Below, piece after piece: positions 58,983 through 64,000 of a stretch of DNA of 64,000 nt; position 1 is the stretch's first letter; the number at the start of each line of letters is the position of its first letter. The position numbers and the translations under genes were made by a program. The notes under the pieces are model-generated. The model had not been told where the DNA came from. It saw only the letters and a program-made list of their open reading frames with translations, and did no database searches. The stretch is from Thermoproteota archaeon (GTDB lineage: Archaea > Thermoproteota > Nitrososphaeria_A > Caldarchaeales > Calditenuaceae), in the NCBI GenBank assembly GCA_030550235.1, contig JAUQPU010000001.1:159458-223457 (forward strand). The letters are read 5' to 3'.

Positions 58983-59771
58983 GTGCCGAAAGTGACTTCA
59001 GAAGGAGTAGAAATTGTCTATGATGAAATGGGAAGTGGAGAGCCTGCTCTGCTCTTTATGCCGGGCTGGTGCAGTAACAGGACAGTCTTTCAACAGCTAG
59101 CTCCACTATGTAGTGTGCATAGGCGTACACTTGTCCTAGACTGGCGTGGGCATGGGGAATCAGGAAAGCCTAAGGGCGATTTTGGTGTCGGGGAATTAGT
59201 ATCAGATGCCTTAGCTGTAATAAAGGCCAGTGAATCGAAGCAGGTCATTCCAGTAGCGCTTGCCCACAGTGGCTGGGTTGCTATAGAGTTGCGGCGTAGA
59301 TTGGGAAAACAGATTCCAAAACTTGTACTGATCGACTGGATCGTCCTCGAAGCACCTCAGCCCTTTCTTGAAGCCTTGAAGGGGATGCAGGATTCAGATA
59401 AGTGGCGGCAGACGGTGGAGCAGATCTTCTCACTATGGTTACAGGGGGTAGACAATCAGAAGCTCATCAACTTTGTGTACCAGGAGATGGGATCGTATGG
59501 TTTTGACATGTGGGCGAGAGCAGCAAGAGAGATTAGTGCAGCTTATGCAGAGGCGGGAAGTCCTCTCCGTGCTCTTTCCCGTTTGGAGCCACCTGTACCA
59601 GTATTGCACCTATATGCGCAGCCACCCGATCCTAACTATCTGGTAGCTCAACAGAAATTTGCGGCTTCATATCCATGGTTCACTGTGGGCAAGTTAGAAG
59701 CACGCAGCCATTTTCCCATGTTTGAGGTGCCTGATGAGATGGCATCGGCGATAGAGCAATTTGTCAGATAG
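58983..59771 (+). CDS. alpha/beta hydrolase related to cofactor-free quinolone 2,4-dioxygenases (HOD-like)
   Basis: A 262-residue alpha/beta-hydrolase. It follows bacterial HOD/QDO proteins along its length: LFMPGWCSNRTVFQQL, LDWRGHGESGKPKGDFG, PKLVLIDWI, YGFDMWARAAREISAAYAEA and SHFPMFEVPDEM. The catalytic Asp (D118) and His (H243) are kept. At the nucleophile elbow HOD has SHSHGGW, while this protein has ALAHSGW (92-98), so the Ser position is Ala94 and a Ser sits two residues later. GTG 58983 has GGTGG 4 nt upstream. It is probably of bacterial origin. The reaction (dioxygenase or esterase) is unclear. Confidence 0.75.
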   Translation: MPKVTSEGVEIVYDEMGSGEPALLFMPGWCSNRTVFQQLAPLCSVHRRTLVLDWRGHGESGKPKGDFGVGELVSDALAVIKASESKQVIPVALAHSGWVAIELRRRLGKQIPKLVLIDWIVLEAPQPFLEALKGMQDSDKWRQTVEQIFSLWLQGVDNQKLINFVYQEMGSYGFDMWARAAREISAAYAEAGSPLRALSRLEPPVPVLHLYAQPPDPNYLVAQQKFAASYPWFTVGKLEARSHFPMFEVPDEMASAIEQFVR

Positions 59772-59891
59772 TTAGAGTAATGGTCGTCCAGAGAGAATCG
59801 AAGTTCAAATTAGCTGTGCCAAGGATTTGAGCAACGTGCCTTGAAGGAGAATGCCGATGTCTTCTAGAATCTCGGAATTCTTCTGTTGGGT

Positions 59892-60431
59892 TTAAGGCTT
59901 TCGCTCTCGCAGTTGTGTGTAAAGACCTAGGGCTGCCAATAAAGCTGCAAAGGTGAGGGTGATGAGCAGCGGCACGCCTAGTGTGTTGAGTGATTGGATG
60001 AGAAGGAGGCTTCCCAATAAGACGGTTGTTACGGCTAGGATTTTGTCGGAGAGCAGCACACCTATAACGAACAATATAATGCCAACCACTATACCGACGA
60101 CCATGTATGATCCAAGCCAAGATGCTATGTTGTATCCAAGTATGCCGAGGGCTACTCCAATACCGAGCTTGAGTATGAAGATGGCTATCAGGCCTCCCAA
60201 GGCGAAGCCCGCTATCGCCGCAACCAGGGTCAGTAGGCCGCCTAAGTAGGGGTTGACGAATGATGCTGTTATGAGGGCAACCGCAACACCACCCGCAATG
60301 AAGACGAGGGCTTTCGCTACCTTCTTACCCATAAAGATCAGCGCTAGCGCAACCACGACCAGTAAAGCAATCGCTATAAGAGACGCTGGTGGGGGTAGAA
60401 AGGAGTATAGTGCGTCAAGACCCGCGGACAA
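59892..60431 (-). CDS. polytopic membrane protein
   Basis: A 179-residue, very hydrophobic protein with about six TM segments (17-35, 39-57, 60-90, 95-112, 114-135, 140-170). Short Gly/Ala-rich helices recall small transporter-like or DUF4203-type proteins, but I cannot name it. It has its own promoter in the 60432-60590 gap. Convergent with the HOD-like gene. Confidence 0.6.
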   Translation of the reverse strand: MSAGLDALYSFLPPPASLIAIALLVVVALALIFMGKKVAKALVFIAGGVAVALITASFVNPYLGGLLTLVAAIAGFALGGLIAIFILKLGIGVALGILGYNIASWLGSYMVVGIVVGIILFVIGVLLSDKILAVTTVLLGSLLLIQSLNTLGVPLLITLTFAALLAALGLYTQLRERKP

Positions 60432-60587
60432 GGGCTCTCCAGATACCCTTTCCGAATGCTCTAACTTATAAGTGATTGTGACGCATTAGCGAGACTCTCT
60501 AGAAAAGGGTTGGCCAGTGTTGGTGCTGCATGTTTCTCTTGTAGGAGAATGATATTAGTGGCTAGAATATCTGTTTTGTTGTTAAAG

Positions 60588-60595
60588 CTTATATG
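60588..60595 (+). promoter_or_regulatory. TATA box for the SCP2 operon
   Basis: CTTATATG centred 27 nt before GTG 60619, with no SD between. Leaderless start of the SCP2-ADH transcript. Confidence 0.55.
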
Positions 60596-60618
60596 TGGGC
60601 TAAAATTTCCCTAGTCCT

Positions 60619-61053
60619 GTGAATGAGCGTTATATTTTCGGTTCTAAGGAGTGGATTGAGGCTTTTGTAAACATTTTGAACAGTGATAAAGAGTACGAAT
60701 CGGCGGCGCGGAACTGGGAGGATCCAATTATTCTTGCGATAACTACCCTCCCCCCACCGGTTAAAGAGCACTTCAAGGCGGAGCAGGTTGCGGTATGGCT
60801 TGACCTATACCACGGAAAGTGTCGTAGTTTTGAGATACTGTCAAGGGCCGAAGAGAAGGAGGCGCCCATAGTGATAATGGGTTCTTATGAGACGATGAAG
60901 AAGGTTGCGCAGGGCAAGCTCAGCCCCACAGTCGCTGTGATGACGGGACAGCTGAAGGTTAAGGGCAACCTCGCAAAGCTCTTATCTAACACTGCAGCCT
61001 CATCCGCTTTTGTCAACGCGATCAAGAAGGTGCCTACTACCTTCTTGGCCTGA
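60619..61053 (+). CDS. SCP2 sterol-transfer-domain protein
   Basis: A 144-residue protein that is one SCP2-like domain: SKEWIEAFVNILNSDKEYES at the N-terminus and the hydrophobic-pocket hallmark KLSPTVAVMTGQLKVKGNLAKLLS near the C-terminus. SCP2 proteins bind acyl-CoA or lipid ligands. It is followed after 6 nt by the alcohol dehydrogenase gene, which points to a joint role with a hydrophobic alcohol or acyl substrate. The start is leaderless GTG 60619. Confidence 0.85.
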   Translation: MNERYIFGSKEWIEAFVNILNSDKEYESAARNWEDPIILAITTLPPPVKEHFKAEQVAVWLDLYHGKCRSFEILSRAEEKEAPIVIMGSYETMKKVAQGKLSPTVAVMTGQLKVKGNLAKLLSNTAASSAFVNAIKKVPTTFLA

Positions 61054-61059
61054 GGGTGT

Positions 61060-62112
61060 GTGATAATGAGGGCTGTTAGATGGTATGGGCCACATGACCT
61101 GAGAGTTGAGGAGGTCGCAGAACCTACTCTGAAGACGGATGAGGATGCCATTGTGAGGCCGACGATGGCTGCGATATGTGGGACGGATCTAAACGTCTAT
61201 AAGGGGATTCTCACGCTGGTGCCTGGAAGTGTGGTGGGACACGAGTTCATGGGTGTTGTTGAGGAGGTTGGACGGGGGGTTAAGCGTTTCAGCGTGGGCG
61301 ACAGGGTTATAGTGTCTTCCTGGATTGCGGATGGGAGGTGCTGGTACTGTAGGAAGCAGATGCACACCCAATGCGAAAATGTGAACATCTTCGGGATGGG
61401 TCCTGTTTATGGCGAGAGCCTTGACGGGGCGTTCGCGGAGCTGGTTAGGGTCCCTTACGCTGACACTGTCATGACTAGGGTGCCTGAGAATGTCCCAGAT
61501 GAGAAACTTGTGATGGTGAGTGATGCCCTCCCGACAGGACATGATGCGATAGTGAATGCGGGGATGGAGTATGGTGACGTCGTAGCAGTTATTGGATGTG
61601 GGCCGATAGGGCTCTTGAGTGGGATGTGCGCCCAGGCCTTCGGGGCTTCTCAAGTAATAGCGATCGACATTGTGAGGCAGAGGCTGAAGGTTGCCGAGTC
61701 CTTGGGCTTTACTGCAATTAATGCGGCGGAGATTGATGCAGTCGAGGAGGTTAGGAATATGACTGATGGACGTGGTGCTGATGTTGTGGTTGAAGCTGTT
61801 GGTAAGAGTGCCGAGATACTTCGCAGGGCGATCGAGATGGTGAGGAAGAAGGGTGTAGTCTCAGTTGTGGGCTTCCATCTCGAAGAATATACTGTGCCCG
61901 TTGGTGGGCTTTGGCTTACGGAGAAGACGGTAATCTTCTCCATTGGGGATGCAATTAAGAATGGAGAGAAGCTTGCAGGCCTGGTTGCGCGGGGAAGGAT
62001 CGACCCCTCAAAGATAATAACTCATAGGGTTAGGCTGGAGATGGTCCCCCACGGTTTTGAGTTGTTTGATAATAGGCAGGCATTGAAGGTTGTTGTTGAT
62101 TTCAGGGGTTAG
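61060..62112 (+). CDS. zinc-dependent medium-chain alcohol dehydrogenase
   Basis: A 350-residue MDR-family dehydrogenase. The catalytic zinc ligands are in AAICGTDLNVYKG (Cys) and VVGHEFMGVVEEVG (His-Glu). The structural zinc loop is DGRCWYCRKQMHTQC: three cysteines, with Asp in place of the first of the usual four. Cofactor motif VIGCGPIGLLSGMCA and the acidic IDIVRQRL suggest NAD. The substrate may be a secondary or aromatic alcohol. It is in operon with SCP2 and overlaps the convergent ThDP enzyme gene by 11 nt. Confidence 0.87.
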   Translation: MIMRAVRWYGPHDLRVEEVAEPTLKTDEDAIVRPTMAAICGTDLNVYKGILTLVPGSVVGHEFMGVVEEVGRGVKRFSVGDRVIVSSWIADGRCWYCRKQMHTQCENVNIFGMGPVYGESLDGAFAELVRVPYADTVMTRVPENVPDEKLVMVSDALPTGHDAIVNAGMEYGDVVAVIGCGPIGLLSGMCAQAFGASQVIAIDIVRQRLKVAESLGFTAINAAEIDAVEEVRNMTDGRGADVVVEAVGKSAEILRRAIEMVRKKGVVSVVGFHLEEYTVPVGGLWLTEKTVIFSIGDAIKNGEKLAGLVARGRIDPSKIITHRVRLEMVPHGFELFDNRQALKVVVDFRG

Positions 62113-63874
62113 TTTGGGGCTGTTCTATCCTAACCTCCTCCTTTCTTTCCGGCATCTCCACACCCTCAAGCCAAATGGCTGCTAGGGTCTCGAGGTCTGG
62201 AGGCGTTAGGTTAGCCTCGCTGTCAACCCTTACGTCGATAACTGAGGGCCTCCCAGAAGCTACAGCCTCATCCAAGGCGTCCCTTAGATCCTCAGCCCTC
62301 TCCACCCGTATACCCTTACAGCCCATCGCCTCGGCCACGAGGTCGTGACGAACATCCATGAAGTCAACCCCAATATATCTCGAGTTGAATAACAGTTTCT
62401 GGGCACCCTTTATCATACCCCACTGAGCATCGTTGAAGACTATGGTGATGATGTCTGTCTTAAGCCTCGCGGCCGTTTCGAGCTCCTGAACATTGAGCAT
62501 GAAGGCTCCATCTCCTACAAGCACGTAGACGTCTCTCTCCGGCATAGCTAGTTTGGAGGCTATGGCGTATGGTAGCCCAGCGCCTAGGTGGCCTGAGTCG
62601 CCTGCCCAGAGGAAGGTCCTGGGCTCATATATTCTGTTTAGATAGTGGGCCCAAACTGCGGTGTTTCCTCCATCGACTACGCTTATAGCGTCGCGTGGGA
62701 AGAACCTCCTAACCTCGTAGACGACGCGGAGGGGGTGTATTGGGTGGGATGGGGAGGATAGGGCGATCTCGAGAAATCTCCTCTCCCACTCCTCCGTTAG
62801 CCTCCGAAACTCTGAGAGATCTCTCACAGGCTCAAGGTTCATGCCCCTGAGCTCTTCTATTATCTTTCTGAGGACAAGTTTAGCGTCACCCACTATTCCA
62901 AGGTCTACAGGCCTATTGAGTCCAATCATCTCGGGATCAATATCTATCTGTATCCAGCGCTGCACCCCCACCTCGCCCCAGGGCGGTGAACGTCCCCACA
63001 TATCCCCATCACCCAGCTTACCCCCCACATGTAGCACTACATCAGCCATAGACTCTGCGACGAGGGCCCCCGGGCTCCCAGGTATGAGGCAGTATTCAGC
63101 ATCCTCAGGGACCGCTCCCCTCCCAGCGAGACTAGTTATGACGGGGGCCTTGAGCAGCTCTGCAAGACTCCTGACTTCTTCAGAAGCTCCGCATCTAATC
63201 ACCCCAGCTCCTGAGTGGATTAGTGGAAGCTGGGCGTGGGCTAGCATGAGGGCTGCCTCGCGGATGAGTGAGGCGTCCGGTGTGGGTGGGTGGATGGGCC
63301 TGTACATGCTTGGCGGTGGTATGGTCTTCTCAGGGTCGAGGCTAACCTCTTCGGCAACCACGTCTGATGGAATGTCTATGTGCACTGGCCCCGGCCTCCC
63401 AGATAGAGCTATCCTGAATGCCCTTTGTAAAAGCTCGGGTATCCTTGAGACATGGTTGATTACTACGCTCCATTTTGTGATGGGTTTGAAGAGATTATGC
63501 TGGTCGAGGGCCTGCATGCTTCCGTGGTCTGGATAGATTCTGAAAGTCTGGTTCTGGGATGTGATGACTATCATAGGGATGCTGTCGGCATAGGCCGCGT
63601 ACACTCCTGGTACTAGGTCAGCCGCACCTGGGCCCACAGTCCCGTGGCACACAGCCACTTTACCCGTGACGCGGTGGTAGGCATCAGCCATGTGGGCTGC
63701 AGCCTGCTCATGCCTCGTCATGACAAACCTTAACCCCTTCTTAGCACCAATCCTGTAGATCGCGTCATAGAATGGTAGGCTCCTGTCCCCTGGAATTCCG
63801 AAGACATACTCGACACCCTCCCTCAGTAAACACTCGACAAGAATCTCACCGCCGGAAAGCCTAACTTCTGACAT
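62102..63874 (-). CDS. thiamine-diphosphate enzyme, acetolactate-synthase-like large subunit
   Basis: About 590 residues. The ThDP-activating Glu is in TRHEQAAAHMADAYHR, the ThDP/Mg motif runs from VLVGDGAFMLN to FNDAQWG, and a central FAD/ADP-like domain with HVGGKLGDGD is present. This is the acetolactate synthase/benzoylformate decarboxylase/oxalyl-CoA decarboxylase family. No regulatory subunit (ilvN) is adjacent, so ketoacid decarboxylase or carboligase function is open. ATG 63874 is used because the conserved region starts at once after it. A GTTAATAAAC element at 63900-63909 is 26-35 nt upstream. Confidence 0.8.
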   Translation of the reverse strand: MSEVRLSGGEILVECLLREGVEYVFGIPGDRSLPFYDAIYRIGAKKGLRFVMTRHEQAAAHMADAYHRVTGKVAVCHGTVGPGAADLVPGVYAAYADSIPMIVITSQNQTFRIYPDHGSMQALDQHNLFKPITKWSVVINHVSRIPELLQRAFRIALSGRPGPVHIDIPSDVVAEEVSLDPEKTIPPPSMYRPIHPPTPDASLIREAALMLAHAQLPLIHSGAGVIRCGASEEVRSLAELLKAPVITSLAGRGAVPEDAEYCLIPGSPGALVAESMADVVLHVGGKLGDGDMWGRSPPWGEVGVQRWIQIDIDPEMIGLNRPVDLGIVGDAKLVLRKIIEELRGMNLEPVRDLSEFRRLTEEWERRFLEIALSSPSHPIHPLRVVYEVRRFFPRDAISVVDGGNTAVWAHYLNRIYEPRTFLWAGDSGHLGAGLPYAIASKLAMPERDVYVLVGDGAFMLNVQELETAARLKTDIITIVFNDAQWGMIKGAQKLLFNSRYIGVDFMDVRHDLVAEAMGCKGIRVERAEDLRDALDEAVASGRPSVIDVRVDSEANLTPPDLETLAAIWLEGVEMPERKEEVRIEQPQTNP

Positions 63875-64000
63875 GGCTGCATATATATTTTGTCTGGGAG
63901 GTTTATTAACATCACCATTTAGCCCCCCCAAGCATCCAGTCCACGCCCATGCCAAGCCTTTTATACGTTGTAGGCGGCACGGTTTAACGGAGTCGGGGCT

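Noticed and set aside
62841-63536. Plus-strand ORF of 231 codons
   Set aside because: Antisense to the ThDP enzyme gene; Ser/Pro/Thr-rich shadow typical of the complement of a coding region.

Overview
The window is a gene-dense archaeal chromosome segment. The evidence is an A-type ATP synthase (AtpB, AtpD), archaeal class I CCA-adding enzyme, archaeal MetRS/ValRS/HisRS, Nep1, NadM, an Lsm protein, PAC2 proteins, two CofE-type F420 ligases, many TATA boxes 22-30 nt upstream of leaderless starts, and a tRNA-Gln with two introns. FtsZ with A-ATPase, a branched Entner-Doudoroff gene pair, Fe/Mn SOD and F420 enzymes fits a thermophilic TACK-type lineage outside classical Crenarchaeota (for example the Aigarchaeota/Thaumarchaeota side). 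That placement is inference. No rRNA, CRISPR array, insertion sequence or prophage was seen.

Layout. 0-16 kb: partial methyltransferase, spermidine-synthase-like gene, SUOX-fold protein, ROK kinase, nep1, Lsm, PAC2, cysK, COG2112 kinase with cca, the kdgK-kdgA pair with a divergent GfcR-like regulator, aguA-aguB (agmatine to putrescine), a CBS protein, an HTH/PD-(D/E)XK nuclease, cofE. 16-31 kb: Cys-rich protein, GYD protein, radical SAM enzyme, initiator tRNA, two site-2-protease-type genes around a dolichol-phosphate glycosyltransferase, then a four-gene operon (Fgd-like F420 enzyme, ArsC/Spx-like protein, 6-phosphogluconate dehydrogenase, LarA-like protein), cyclase, metallopeptidase, valS. 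31-44 kb: an NrfD-like relic, a Toprim protein, a short CdrS-like ribbon-helix-helix gene overlapping ftsZ, GSAM-like aminotransferase, second cofE, metG, small membrane ORFs, tRNA-Lys(CTT), sucC, sod, tyrA, PAC2, tRNA-Gln(CTG), MscS. 44-54 kb: Lrp regulator, three-gene glutamate synthase operon, nadM with a C2H2 zinc-finger ORF, sdhA, cupredoxin. 54-64 kb: atpD and atpB divergent, DUF92, hisS, tRNA-Lys(TTT), a HOD-like alpha/beta hydrolase, SCP2, Zn-ADH and a ThDP enzyme.

The most notable signal is at start codons. In nep1, nadM and the amidotransferase gene of glutamate synthase, conserved N-terminal residues lie upstream of every ATG/GTG/TTG in frame. Each has a CTG codon 6-7 nt after a GGTGG or GGTGA Shine-Dalgarno element. 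MetRS shows the same spacing to a CTC codon. This suggests CUG initiation is used routinely here. Other strong points are the F420-linked dehydrogenase in operon with 6PGDH, the CdrS-like/FtsZ pair missed by length cut-offs, and the loss of a catalytic carboxylate in the CCA enzyme.

Central carbon (KDG aldolase/kinase, 6PGDH, SucC, SdhA), nitrogen (glutamate synthase beside Lrp) and polyamine genes dominate. Several (agmatine deiminase pathway, full-length 6PGDH, HOD-like protein) look like acquisitions from bacteria, which I infer from family distribution only.
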